A DNA stretch of 64,000 nt. It comes from Flavobacteriales bacterium UBA4110. GTDB taxonomy: Bacteria > Bacteroidota > Bacteroidia > Flavobacteriales > Weeksellaceae. The notes beneath the pieces were generated by a model. That model saw only the letters and a program-made list of their open reading frames with translations. It was not told the origin of the DNA and searched no databases. The first letter of the stretch is position 1. The number at the start of each line of letters is the position of its first letter. Below are positions 44,350 to 52,963 of this stretch, piece after piece. The translations under genes were made by a program, and so were the position numbers. The DNA lies in assembly GCA_002383165.1 (NCBI GenBank), contig DFXK01000011.1, positions 76,791 to 140,790 of the forward strand, written 5' to 3'.

Positions 44350-47238
44350 TTAAAATCTTACCTGTAAGTTTACGAAATAAGAAATACCTTGATTGTACCA
44401 ATATTTTGGACTAAAGTTAGCATGTCCACTATTCATTTCTTCTGCCAAACCATCAAAATTTACTTCTCTAGTTTGCTCAAATCCTCCTGTAATGTATTTT
44501 CTATTATTAAGAACATTATTAACAGTGGCTGAGATTAGGACATAATATTTTCCTATAATCCAGGATTTCCCTGCATTAACATTAAAGAAGTAGGCAGATG
44601 GCAGTTGTCTTTGTTGTAGCGTTTGTTTCAATAATGCCTCTGTTAAATCATATGGCGAATTAGAGTTTTCATTTTGTACAAAACTAATAGTTCTAGTTGC
44701 CGCAGCAGGATCTAGATAGTTATGTCCTAAATAATTCCAGTTGGCACCAACCCACCAATATTTTGGAGAGCTGTAACGTAACCCTGCAGAATATGCCTCC
44801 TGAGGTGTTCCACCTAACTTATAATCTTTCAGATAAGCAGATCCAAATTCTTTGTAATTTCTTGCTACTACATTTCCGTTCGCATCAATATCATTTAATA
44901 CGCCAGCTGCATCAGCAATCAGATAAATATTTGGATTATTTCTGTATGTGTATTCACCATAGCTGGCAACGCCATTAAAAGTAAGAGTTGGTGTTAACTT
45001 AACCTGAACGCCAAGCTCACCTCCAATATTTCTTTTCTCTACATTTGACATCACTTGACTCACGAATGTACTTGGTACAGCACTGTCTACAGTTCCATCT
45101 GTAGTTATTGATTGTAAGTTAATACCATCTGCGAAAAATCTTTGGACATTAGTATCATTTTGTGTATTGATTATGTAGCCTGTTAGTCTTACCTTCACAA
45201 GAGGTGTAGATAATACATAGCTTAAATCATTAGCATCTATGACAGCATTTTTAAGATTTGGTGAAACGGTATTACTTACTCTTGCATTGATGAAAACATC
45301 ACTTACATAAGGAGCTTGTGAAAAGTACGCTCCGTTATATACTAAGAAATTTCTACCATTTATTCTATACGTTACTTGTCCTTTCAGACCGTAATTCCAG
45401 AAATTCTGATCAGCGCTCTTGCCATAAGAACTCCTATATAAATAATGACTGAAAAGCCCTTCTCTGCTATTGGTTGTATATCCAAATAATCCTGCTACAA
45501 AAACATCAAAATTACCTGTAGAGAATTTGAATCCTGGATTGATTTTTATCTCTTGTCTTCTATAGATATAATCATAAGCTATTTTATCCCCTTCCTTCTT
45601 CTTTACTTCATCCCCAGTTTCATTGATATTGAATTTACCTCCGTTTGATTCTTTTGCAAAGGCATCCATATTCAAGGCAAAATCTGCTCCTAATAAATCA
45701 TTAACTTCACGGTATTGCTCTGATCTGTAATTTTGGTAAGCAACATTTAATATAAATTTAGATTTATCCGTAAAGTCATATGTATAATGTGTTGCTGCGT
45801 TCCAGATTTTATCATCTTTAACATCATTTACTAAATAGTAAACAGCTCTACCTTGCTCGAAAGCCGGCATATTGGCATTGTTTTTTGTACCTCTATTGGC
45901 AGCGTATAATCTGGCCCAGTCAATCTGAGTATGGTTTTCATCATCATTAGTCCACCAGTTAGTTGTATTATTTAATCCTTCCTGAAGAGATGCATTACCA
46001 TTATAATCTGGTCCATAGAATAAGTTATTAAGATACAATTTCTTTTGATAATAACTTGGCAGATTTTTATAATAGGTCGGTGATGGATTTTGAGCTTTGT
46101 ACCAATCTAATCTTGATGCCTTTTCCAAACCAAACTGGTAAGATAAGGTAGTGGTTAATTTGGATTTTTTGTTAATGTTCCAGAAATCAGTTAATTGTAT
46201 TACTGGTTGAAATCCTTTTCTTACCCTTTCATTCCTTTTTTCACCGTCTTGCCAGCCCCAGTAGGAGTTATAGTGCACTCCCATATAATCATAGACCTCT
46301 TGTGTATTTGGGCTGGACGTGCTTCTTTTATACGGTGACCCAATCGCATTAAGAGTAATTGTATGGTTTCCTAACTTTTTTTCAATTCCTAAATAAAGTC
46401 CTAAAGCATCATAAAAAGTACCTTCCTGAATTCCTTCCTCTGCCCATCTTCTAGCAATCATTCCTGTGAAAGCCCATCCTTTTTTACTCATTCCTGATGA
46501 AAAACGATAAGACAATCTGTGATTATAATTTCTGTTGGTAAAAGAATAAGTAAGTTGGCTACCTTTTCTGTATTCACTTGCTTTAGTATACTTATTAATA
46601 ACTGAAGCAATACCTCCAAACCCATATTCTGAAGGGGCGTGATTCTGTGCAATTTCCGGATATCGCGTTATCTCATTAAGACCTCCCCAAGTACCGAAAT
46701 CTACATTACCATCATCAGCTCCAGCCATAGAAACACCATTCATCATAGTATCTCCCGTTCTGCCATCAACACCTCTTGGTCTAAACCAATACGCGCCTAA
46801 ATCAAAACTTGCAGTTCTGTTAAAGACATCTTGTGAGGACTGCAATAACCCAACAGTTGATGATTGAGTATTATTATCTTCATCATTTCCGTTATCAAGG
46901 ATTACCAAGCCTTGATCAACTCCTGTCAGTGTAGAATAAAGGGTAATAACCCCCAAATCTTTTCTCTTTTCTGTGGTTACATCAAATTCCAATGTTTTTG
47001 TTTCGAAATTCGATTTTGATACCACCACTTGATAATGTCCGGATTTCAGATCTACGAATTGGAAATAACCAATTTTGTCTGCCGTAACATCATTACCTTC
47101 TCCTTTTAAACTAACTTGTGCTTTTTCCACAGGTTTACCATCCGCATCTTTCAGGTATGCAAAAACCGTAGTCTGTGCAAAATAAAATGATGCTGGAAGC
47201 ATTGTAAATAAGGAGATTAATGATAATTTTTTAATCAT
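44350..47238 (-). CDS. TonB-dependent receptor with CarboxypepD_reg domain
   Basis: The 962-aa product has signal peptide MIKKLSLISLFTMLPASFYFAQ. A carboxypeptidase-regulatory-like domain follows (about residues 27-105), then a plug with GLLQSSQDVFNRTASFDLGA and FRPRGVDGRTGDTMMNGVSM, then a large barrel ending in SYFVNLQVRF with terminal Phe. It is the energised outer-membrane importer of the DUF5689 locus and probably takes up a large or complex ligand. A TACATTTG promoter box lies about 60 bases upstream. Confidence 0.92.
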   Translation of the reverse strand: MIKKLSLISLFTMLPASFYFAQTTVFAYLKDADGKPVEKAQVSLKGEGNDVTADKIGYFQFVDLKSGHYQVVVSKSNFETKTLEFDVTTEKRKDLGVITLYSTLTGVDQGLVILDNGNDEDNNTQSSTVGLLQSSQDVFNRTASFDLGAYWFRPRGVDGRTGDTMMNGVSMAGADDGNVDFGTWGGLNEITRYPEIAQNHAPSEYGFGGIASVINKYTKASEYRKGSQLTYSFTNRNYNHRLSYRFSSGMSKKGWAFTGMIARRWAEEGIQEGTFYDALGLYLGIEKKLGNHTITLNAIGSPYKRSTSSPNTQEVYDYMGVHYNSYWGWQDGEKRNERVRKGFQPVIQLTDFWNINKKSKLTTTLSYQFGLEKASRLDWYKAQNPSPTYYKNLPSYYQKKLYLNNLFYGPDYNGNASLQEGLNNTTNWWTNDDENHTQIDWARLYAANRGTKNNANMPAFEQGRAVYYLVNDVKDDKIWNAATHYTYDFTDKSKFILNVAYQNYRSEQYREVNDLLGADFALNMDAFAKESNGGKFNINETGDEVKKKEGDKIAYDYIYRRQEIKINPGFKFSTGNFDVFVAGLFGYTTNSREGLFSHYLYRSSYGKSADQNFWNYGLKGQVTYRINGRNFLVYNGAYFSQAPYVSDVFINARVSNTVSPNLKNAVIDANDLSYVLSTPLVKVRLTGYIINTQNDTNVQRFFADGINLQSITTDGTVDSAVPSTFVSQVMSNVEKRNIGGELGVQVKLTPTLTFNGVASYGEYTYRNNPNIYLIADAAGVLNDIDANGNVVARNYKEFGSAYLKDYKLGGTPQEAYSAGLRYSSPKYWWVGANWNYLGHNYLDPAAATRTISFVQNENSNSPYDLTEALLKQTLQQRQLPSAYFFNVNAGKSWIIGKYYVLISATVNNVLNNRKYITGGFEQTREVNFDGLAEEMNSGHANFSPKYWYNQGISYFVNLQVRF

Positions 47239-47298
47239 AAATCAATTAGGTTTTGTTTGCTCTTTTTTCTAATATACAGTCCGTTACGCACGGGAAGG

Positions 47299-47306
47299 CA
47301 AATGTA
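47299..47306 (-). promoter_or_regulatory. Putative -7 box for the receptor operon (TACATTTG)
   Basis: This is an exact TAnnTTTG match on the minus strand, about 61 bases before the ATG at 47238, in the intergenic region shared with the divergent EEP gene. Confidence 0.5.
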
Positions 47307-47413
47307 AATAAATTTTTGATAATTAATACTTTTTAACATTTTATTTTTATTTTAACGAAATTTTAAATCTTCAATACTTATATAACATTTTTTAAAAACA
47401 TCAAATTTTTATT

Positions 47414-47442
47414 TTGCAGCTATGTAAAAAAAATTACTTTTG
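47414..47442 (+). promoter_or_regulatory. Putative promoter of the EEP gene (TTG-N18-TACTTTTG)
   Basis: TTG at 47414-47416 and an exact TAnnTTTG box at 47435-47442 are 18 bases apart, the best-formed promoter in the window. It leaves a leader of about 95 bases with a nine-codon mini-ORF near 47501. Confidence 0.6.
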
Positions 47443-47544
47443 TAGCCCTACATTTCTTTATTTTGTAACCCTCTTCAAATTACTAAAATAGCATCATAAA
47501 ATGAGAGAGTTGCTCAAAAACATTTGAAAATAAGTACTTTATAC

Positions 47545-48744
47545 ATGAAAAATTTATTCAGCTTAATAGCTTTACTCAGCATTTCTTTAATATCTGCACA
47601 GCAAAAAAAACAGGTTCGTGCAGCCACTGTTGGTTTTCTGAACGTAGAAAACCTTTGGGACACTGTTCGATCTGCGGATTATATAGACGGAACTAAGGAT
47701 AAGAGCAACCCGGCATTCCACAGAAGTATTCCTTTGGACTCTATCAAGTATCTGGAAGTTACCGAAAAAGATTACAAAGGCGTTTGGAATGATGAATCTC
47801 TTGCAGGAAAAAAAGTTGTAAGATTACAAGGTGGCTCGGAAGAATTCACGCCAAAGAGCGGGAAAAACTATACTTATAAAATTTATAAACAAAAATTGGA
47901 AAATGAGGCCAAAGTGATTTCGGAAATGGGAAGAGCTTACACAGGAACCGCACCTGCGGTTGTTGGCCTTATTGAGGTAGAAAACAGACAAGTCGTAGAA
48001 GATCTGGTAAAAGAGCCAGCTCTTGCAAAATACGATTATGGTGTTGTGCACTATAATTCTTATGACTATAGAGGAATAGACGTTGCATTTATCTATCAGA
48101 AAAGAAGATTCACGCCATCCAAATCCTGGAAAAAAGAAGTAAAAGTATTCGGAGACAATGGTAATAGAGAATATACAAGAGATATTCTGGTTCTGACAGG
48201 TTTCCTTGACAATGAAAAAGTAGCATTTTTCCTTAATCACTGGCCATCCAGAAGAGGTGGTGAAGCAGCATCTTTGCCAAGACGTAATGCCGCAGCTGCC
48301 ATTCTTAAAAAAGAGATGGATAGTGTGAAATCACTAGATCCGTCTACCAAGCTTTTCGCAATGGGAGATTTCAATGACGATCCCATCAGCCCAAGTTTAA
48401 AAAATTATCTAAAGGCAGTTGGAAATCCAAAAGATCTTAACGAAGAAAACCACTATCTGAATCTGATGTATCCGTTATATAAAAAAGGCGTAGCATCATT
48501 GGCATATCAGGATGCGCCAAACCTTTTCGACCAGATCATTGTTTCTTCCAATTTATACTCACCAAACAATGAACCCAGAAAAGATTACTCTGTTTTCAAA
48601 GCAGAAGTTTTCGCGCCAGCTTATCTTGTAAATAAAGAAGGAAATTACAAAGGTTATCCTTTCCGCTCCTGGAATGGCGACCAGTTCACTGGCGGTTATT
48701 CAGACCACTTTCCAGCGTTCGTGGTTCTCCAAAAGGAACCTTAA
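47545..48744 (+). CDS. Secreted endonuclease/exonuclease/phosphatase (EEP) enzyme
   Basis: From ATG 47545 the product is 399 aa with signal peptide MKNLFSLIALLSISLISAQ. Active-site motifs of the EEP (DNase I/Mg-dependent nuclease) superfamily are clear: FLNVENLWD, GLIEVENRQ with the catalytic Glu, YDYRGIDVAFIY, LNHWPSRRGG, GDFNDDPI near residue 273 and SDHFPAFV at the end. It is exported and probably acts in the periplasm or outside on nucleic acid, phosphate esters or lipids. It is divergent from the TonB receptor/DUF5689 pair, so it may supply that importer. Confidence 0.92.
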   Translation: MKNLFSLIALLSISLISAQQKKQVRAATVGFLNVENLWDTVRSADYIDGTKDKSNPAFHRSIPLDSIKYLEVTEKDYKGVWNDESLAGKKVVRLQGGSEEFTPKSGKNYTYKIYKQKLENEAKVISEMGRAYTGTAPAVVGLIEVENRQVVEDLVKEPALAKYDYGVVHYNSYDYRGIDVAFIYQKRRFTPSKSWKKEVKVFGDNGNREYTRDILVLTGFLDNEKVAFFLNHWPSRRGGEAASLPRRNAAAAILKKEMDSVKSLDPSTKLFAMGDFNDDPISPSLKNYLKAVGNPKDLNEENHYLNLMYPLYKKGVASLAYQDAPNLFDQIIVSSNLYSPNNEPRKDYSVFKAEVFAPAYLVNKEGNYKGYPFRSWNGDQFTGGYSDHFPAFVVLQKEP

Positions 48745-48752
48745 AACAAAGC

Positions 48753-48785
48753 AACCGTTTCAATATTTTGGAACGGTTTTTTTTA
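48753..48785 (+). terminator. Terminator after the secreted EEP gene
   Basis: AACCGTTTCAA pairs with TTGGAACGGTT (one wobble), followed by eight T. Confidence 0.85.
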
Positions 48786-48837
48786 TTTGAGCAACTTACC
48801 TGATGATATCGAAAGCTGTTTATTTTTGATTTTATAG

Positions 48838-48916
48838 CAGCTTATCCGTCTTCCGCTATTATCTTTTTGCTCGGCATAGCCTCTCGCAAAAAGGATAACC
48901 GCTCAAGCCGGGCTGC
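48838..48916 (-). repeat. Interspersed hairpin repeat, copy A
   Basis: Read on the minus strand it contains CCGGCTTGAGCGG, then ATCCTTTTTGC, a short loop, GCAAAAAGAT, then AGCGGAAGACGG. The same order of blocks appears on the plus strand at 56212-56322. It is non-coding and probably a MITE/REP-like element. The ends are approximate. Confidence 0.75.
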
Positions 48917-49040
48917 AAGAAACTGCAAGAATAAAATTAAGCGAATCCAATATTGTTTCGTTTCATCAACCCCAAAAAAGAAATTGGCAGATAATTCATT
49001 GGTTATAAAATAAGTCATAACTTTAAGCAAACCATTAGCA

Positions 49041-49466
49041 ATGAAAAATCTTTTCGCCATATTAATCATTTCCGCATTCATTTGGTCTTGCGCTTCTGGC
49101 TTGGAAAAAACCGCAAACGAGTCGAAACCCCAGATTTCATCACAGAAAAAGACAGATTCTGCAGACGAATGGGAAGTCACCGTTTTCGATGCGGAATATG
49201 AAAATTTTGTAGCAACAAGAGCCCAACCAAAATCAATGTTCACAGAAAGCAGTTTGAAATCCAGAAATCAGATTCTCGTAACCGAATGGAACAATAGATT
49301 TTATTCTAATATCAATCCGAATTTTTACGAAGTCGCAATAGATTATGACCAAAAAGAAAATTATGGTTTCGATTTCGCATACAGATTATATCAGTTTTTC
49401 GCTTATTGTAATTGGAAGTACGGAATCCAATTTAATGGATTAAGAGGCATCGATAAAACAAAATAA
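49041..49466 (+). CDS. DUF6146 lipoprotein
   Basis: A 141-aa lipoprotein (signal MKNLFAILIISAFIWSC, Cys at 17). The DUF6146 hallmarks are EWEVTVFDAEYENFVAT, YVTEW-like LVTEWNNRFY and NPNFYEVAIDYDQKENYGFDF. Function is unknown; the family is confined to flavobacteria and relatives. A strong bidirectional terminator follows. Confidence 0.85.
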   Translation: MKNLFAILIISAFIWSCASGLEKTANESKPQISSQKKTDSADEWEVTVFDAEYENFVATRAQPKSMFTESSLKSRNQILVTEWNNRFYSNINPNFYEVAIDYDQKENYGFDFAYRLYQFFAYCNWKYGIQFNGLRGIDKTK

Positions 49467-49468
49467 AA

Positions 49469-49500
49469 AAGACTGCAGTTTCGCAGTCTTTAATTTTTAT
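49469..49500. terminator. Bidirectional terminator (DUF6146 / prfA)
   Basis: AAGACTGC and GCAGTCTT form an 8-base stem around AGTTTC, with T-rich sequence on one side and A-rich on the other. Confidence 0.85.
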
Positions 49501-49513
49501 AGTAAAAAAGAAA

Positions 49514-50602
49514 TTATGCAATTCCTTCTTCTTCTCCTTTTAGCTTTTCTGCATTTTCTGCCATTATCACAGCATCCATCATTTCCTGTATATCGCCGTT
49601 CATATAAGCATCCAGATTATACATAGACTTATTGATTCTGTGGTCTGTAACCCTTCCCTGAGGATAATTATAAGTTTTAATTTTTGCAGAACGGTCACCT
49701 GTGGAAACCATTGTTTTTCTTTGTGCTGCAATATCACCTACAACTTCCTGAAGTTTAATATCGTACAATTTTGCTCTTAGCATTTCCATAGCTAACTCTC
49801 TGTTAGCTAGCTGAGAACGCGCTTGCTGACAAACTACAACCAATCCAGAAGGTTTGTGTGTTAATTGAACTTTCGTTTCAACTTTGTTTACGTTTTGTCC
49901 ACCAGCTCCACCAGAACGTGAAGTCTGCATCTCAATATCAGCAGGATTGATTTCAACATCCACTTCTTCCGCTTCCGGTAAAACGGCAATCGTGATTGCA
50001 GAAGTATGTACACGACCTTGAGATTCGGTTTCAGGAACACGTTGCACACGATGAACTCCAGACTCGAATTTCATAATTCCGTAAACGCTCTCACCCTGAA
50101 CTTTCATTATGAGTTCTTTATAACCTTTAGAAGCTTCACTAGAATCTGTAACTTCGTGCTTCCAACCTTTTGTTTTGAAATACATTGTGTACATTCTGTA
50201 CATATCCTCCACAAAAATAGCAGCTTCGTCCCCACCTGTTCCAGAACGCATTTCCAGAATAATGTTCTTATCGTCCGCAGGGTCTTTCGGAATTAGAAGG
50301 TATTTCAATTCTTCCTCAAAAGCAGGAAGTTTTTCCATAGCTTCATATTTTTCTTCCTTCGCCATTTCCACGAATTCTTTATCAGAACCGTCAGCAATGA
50401 TTTCGTCAGATTCAGCAATTGTATCTAATGCGTTTTTATATTCATCAAAAACTTTCACGATTTTTCCCAAATCGCTGTATTCTTTGTTGAGTGTAGAGTA
50501 TTTTTTTTGGTCAGAAATAACATCCGGCTGGATGATAAGGTCTGCAACCTCGTTATATCGTTGTTTTATCGCTTCCAGTTTCGGAATTAATGACTTAGAC
50601 AT
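49514..50602 (-). CDS. prfA: Peptide chain release factor 1
   Basis: RF1 ends translation at UAA and UAG. The 362-aa product has the GGQ peptidyl-hydrolysis motif in SGGAGGQNVNKVETK near residue 234, and the stop-codon-reading P-x-T as VPETESQGRVHTSA near residue 187. It lacks the SPF motif of RF2. Length is normal and no frameshift is needed. A TATCTTTG box lies 18 bases before its start. Confidence 0.97.
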   Translation of the reverse strand: MSKSLIPKLEAIKQRYNEVADLIIQPDVISDQKKYSTLNKEYSDLGKIVKVFDEYKNALDTIAESDEIIADGSDKEFVEMAKEEKYEAMEKLPAFEEELKYLLIPKDPADDKNIILEMRSGTGGDEAAIFVEDMYRMYTMYFKTKGWKHEVTDSSEASKGYKELIMKVQGESVYGIMKFESGVHRVQRVPETESQGRVHTSAITIAVLPEAEEVDVEINPADIEMQTSRSGGAGGQNVNKVETKVQLTHKPSGLVVVCQQARSQLANRELAMEMLRAKLYDIKLQEVVGDIAAQRKTMVSTGDRSAKIKTYNYPQGRVTDHRINKSMYNLDAYMNGDIQEMMDAVIMAENAEKLKGEEEGIA

Positions 50603-50619
50603 AGGTAAATTTTAGTTTG

Positions 50620-50627
50620 CAAAGATA
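50620..50627 (-). promoter_or_regulatory. Putative -7 box for prfA (TATCTTTG)
   Basis: This is an exact TAnnTTTG match on the minus strand, 18 bases before the ATG at 50602. Confidence 0.55.
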
Positions 50628-50767
50628 CGGATTTAACTATTAAGATGGAAGCGGGATGATGGATGATGGAAGTTTCCAAAATTATATTCACCAATGACTC
50701 TATCTATTATTAGTAATTTAATTGTGTTCCTTATGAATCTCTTTTTGTCTTTGTGGTTAAAAAAAGA

Positions 50768-50802
50768 AAAGTCCATTCCCTAGAGGATGGACTTTTTATA
50801 TA
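50768..50802. terminator. Bidirectional terminator downstream of the small membrane protein gene
   Basis: AAAGTCCAT and ATGGACTTT pair across a 10-base loop, with T runs on both strands. Confidence 0.8.
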
Positions 50803-50848
50803 TTGTTTCGCTTTGAGTGCAATCTCTCACGAAAAGAAAATTGCCAAA

Positions 50849-51124
50849 TTAATGGTGATGACCGTGAGAAACTGGTTTTTCTCCTGCAGGTCTTTGGTAG
50901 ATAACTTCCACACCTTCTTGTTCATACAATTTTTTGTATCGTACTTTTTCCGGGTCAAAGTTTTTGTTGATTTTCCCAAAATATTCCGCAACACCTTCAG
51001 TTAACCAAAGTGGTACGATAAACCCGAAAAACATCAAAATACACCAGAATCCGCACAACATCATTGTGAAGAAATAAACGGTCCAAAGAAATTGGTAAAA
51101 CGGCCAAAAAGCTGATAACATCAT
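50849..51124 (-). CDS. Small membrane protein with His-rich tail
   Basis: From ATG 51124 the product is 91 aa (MMLSAFWPFYQFLW...). It has two closely spaced membrane helices (residues about 4-25 and 28-45), a cytosolic-like charged part (VAEYFGKINKNFDPEKVRY) and a C-terminus ending in SHGHHH, a possible metal-binding tail. I recognise no family. It lies 92 bases downstream of the class I fumarase gene in the same direction. Confidence 0.7.
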   Translation of the reverse strand: MMLSAFWPFYQFLWTVYFFTMMLCGFWCILMFFGFIVPLWLTEGVAEYFGKINKNFDPEKVRYKKLYEQEGVEVIYQRPAGEKPVSHGHHH

Positions 51125-51216
51125 AATGCTATATATTTTGAGCAAAAATAGGACTTTTTCTTTTTAAGACAAAAGATAAAAGCTGATTTTTACTATTTAT
51201 TTTAAATTTAAATTAA

Positions 51217-52824
51217 CTAATGCGCAAGATTTGCGAAGAAATCATTGCCTTTATCATCTGTAATAATGAACGCAGGGAAATCTTTCACTTCGATTTTTCT
51301 TACGGCTTCCATTCCTAATTCTGGGAAATCTACCACCTCAACAGAAAGAATATTATCCTTTGCTAAAATTGCAGCGGGACCTCCGATAGAGCCTAAATAA
51401 AAACCTCCATATTTGTGGCAGGCATTGGTCACATCTTCTGTTCTGTTACCTTTCGCAAGCATAATCATACTTCCGCCGTGACTTTGGAACTCATCTACAT
51501 ATACATCCATTCTTCCTGCCGTTGTTGGCCCGAAACTTCCTGAAGCCATTCCTTCCGGAGTTTTAGCAGGTCCTGCGTAATAAATCGGGTGGTTTTTAAA
51601 ATATTCAGGCATTGGCTGTCCAGCATCCAATAATTCTTTGATTTTTGCGTGAGCAATATCTCTTGCAACAATTAAAGTTCCGTTTAATTTTAATCTTGTT
51701 TTGATTGGATATTTGGAAAGCTCTGCTAGAATTTCTGGCATTGGTTTATTCAGATCAATCTCAACAGCTTCTTCCAAATGAGGTGGCGTTGCAGGTAAAA
51801 ATCGTTTTGGATCTTGTTCTAATTGCTCCAGAAAAATACCTTCTTTCGTAATTTTGCCTTTGATATTTCGGTCAGCTGAACAGGAAACGCCCATTCCAAC
51901 CGGACAAGAAGCGGCGTGACGCGGTAATCTGATTACTCTGACGTCGTGTGTTAAATATTTTCCGCCAAACTGTGCTCCAATTGCACTTTCCTGGCAGATT
52001 TTCTGAACTTTAGCTTCCCATTCCAAATCTCTGAAAGCCTGTCCAGCTTCATTTCCTTCGGTCGGAAGATTATCATAATATTTCGCTGATGCTTTTTTAA
52101 CGGCTGCTAAGTTGGCCTCTGCAGAAGTTCCACCAATCACCAAAGCCAAGTGATAAGGAGGACAAGCAGCTGTTCCCAAATCTGAAATTTTCTCTTTGAT
52201 AAATTCTTCAAGAGATTTTTCATTCAGTAAAGATTTTGTTTTTTGATAAAGAAATGTTTTGTTAGCAGAACCACCTCCTTTTGTTAGGAATAGGAATTCG
52301 TAGTAATCTCCTTTTTTAGCATAGATATCAATCTGCGCCGGAAGATTTGAACCCGAGTTTTTCTCATCAAACATCGTCAAAGGAACCACCTGAGAATATC
52401 TTAAGTTTCTTTTTTGATAAGTATTAAAAATCCCTTTGCTTAGATATTCAGCATCATCAACACCAGTGTAAACATTTTCCCCTTTTTTACCCATCACAAT
52501 TGCTGTTCCTGTATCTTGACAAGACGGTAAAGCACCTTCTACTGCAACCGCTGCATTTTGTAATAAGTTATAAGCCACAAATCTGTCGTTATCAGTCGCT
52601 TCAGGATCATCAATAATTCTTCTCAGACTTTCCAAGTGTGAAGAACGGAGCATAAAAGAAACGTCTGCCATTGCTTCTTCCGCCAAAAGTTCGAGTCCTT
52701 TCGGATCAATGGTTAAAATTTCTCTGTCTCCTAATTTTTCAACTTTTACGAAGTCCGAAGTCAATTTTTTGTAAACCGTATCATCTTTTAGAATGGGATA
52801 CGGATCCTGATATATGAAATCCAT
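51217..52824 (-). CDS. fumA: Class I (iron-sulfur) fumarate hydratase
   Basis: A 535-aa single-chain class I fumarase catalysing fumarate to malate. The [4Fe-4S] Cys ligands are likely those in LPSCQDTGT (near 101), TAACPPYH (near 219) and ASCPVGMGVSC (near 310). The C-terminal beta domain contains ASGSFGPTTAGRMDVY and MLAKGNRT, with the active-site residues of this class. The cluster is oxygen sensitive, in contrast to the neighbouring class II enzyme. The two genes are divergent with a 139-base gap. Confidence 0.95.
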   Translation of the reverse strand: MDFIYQDPYPILKDDTVYKKLTSDFVKVEKLGDREILTIDPKGLELLAEEAMADVSFMLRSSHLESLRRIIDDPEATDNDRFVAYNLLQNAAVAVEGALPSCQDTGTAIVMGKKGENVYTGVDDAEYLSKGIFNTYQKRNLRYSQVVPLTMFDEKNSGSNLPAQIDIYAKKGDYYEFLFLTKGGGSANKTFLYQKTKSLLNEKSLEEFIKEKISDLGTAACPPYHLALVIGGTSAEANLAAVKKASAKYYDNLPTEGNEAGQAFRDLEWEAKVQKICQESAIGAQFGGKYLTHDVRVIRLPRHAASCPVGMGVSCSADRNIKGKITKEGIFLEQLEQDPKRFLPATPPHLEEAVEIDLNKPMPEILAELSKYPIKTRLKLNGTLIVARDIAHAKIKELLDAGQPMPEYFKNHPIYYAGPAKTPEGMASGSFGPTTAGRMDVYVDEFQSHGGSMIMLAKGNRTEDVTNACHKYGGFYLGSIGGPAAILAKDNILSVEVVDFPELGMEAVRKIEVKDFPAFIITDDKGNDFFANLAH

Positions 52825-52963
52825 TATTTTATTTTAAAACCGCGTAAATTTACTCAGACCAGAAAAAATATTTGCTAAAATCTGATGATAATCATTTGTT
52901 TTGCTCGTTATTTGTAATGGTTTTAAATAACTTTATACAATTATTATCTAAATAAAAATTATA

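Noticed and set aside
47500..47526. Nine-codon mini-ORF in the leader of the secreted EEP gene as a regulatory peptide
   Set aside because: It has no repeated regulatory codons or terminator structure after it, so there is no positive evidence.
48842..49243. A minus-strand 133-codon ORF
   Set aside because: It overlaps the DUF6146 lipoprotein gene on the other strand and repeat copy A, and has no protein-like features.
50753..51004. A plus-strand 83-codon ORF
   Set aside because: It begins inside a terminator hairpin and lies opposite the small membrane protein, whose signal and helices are convincing.
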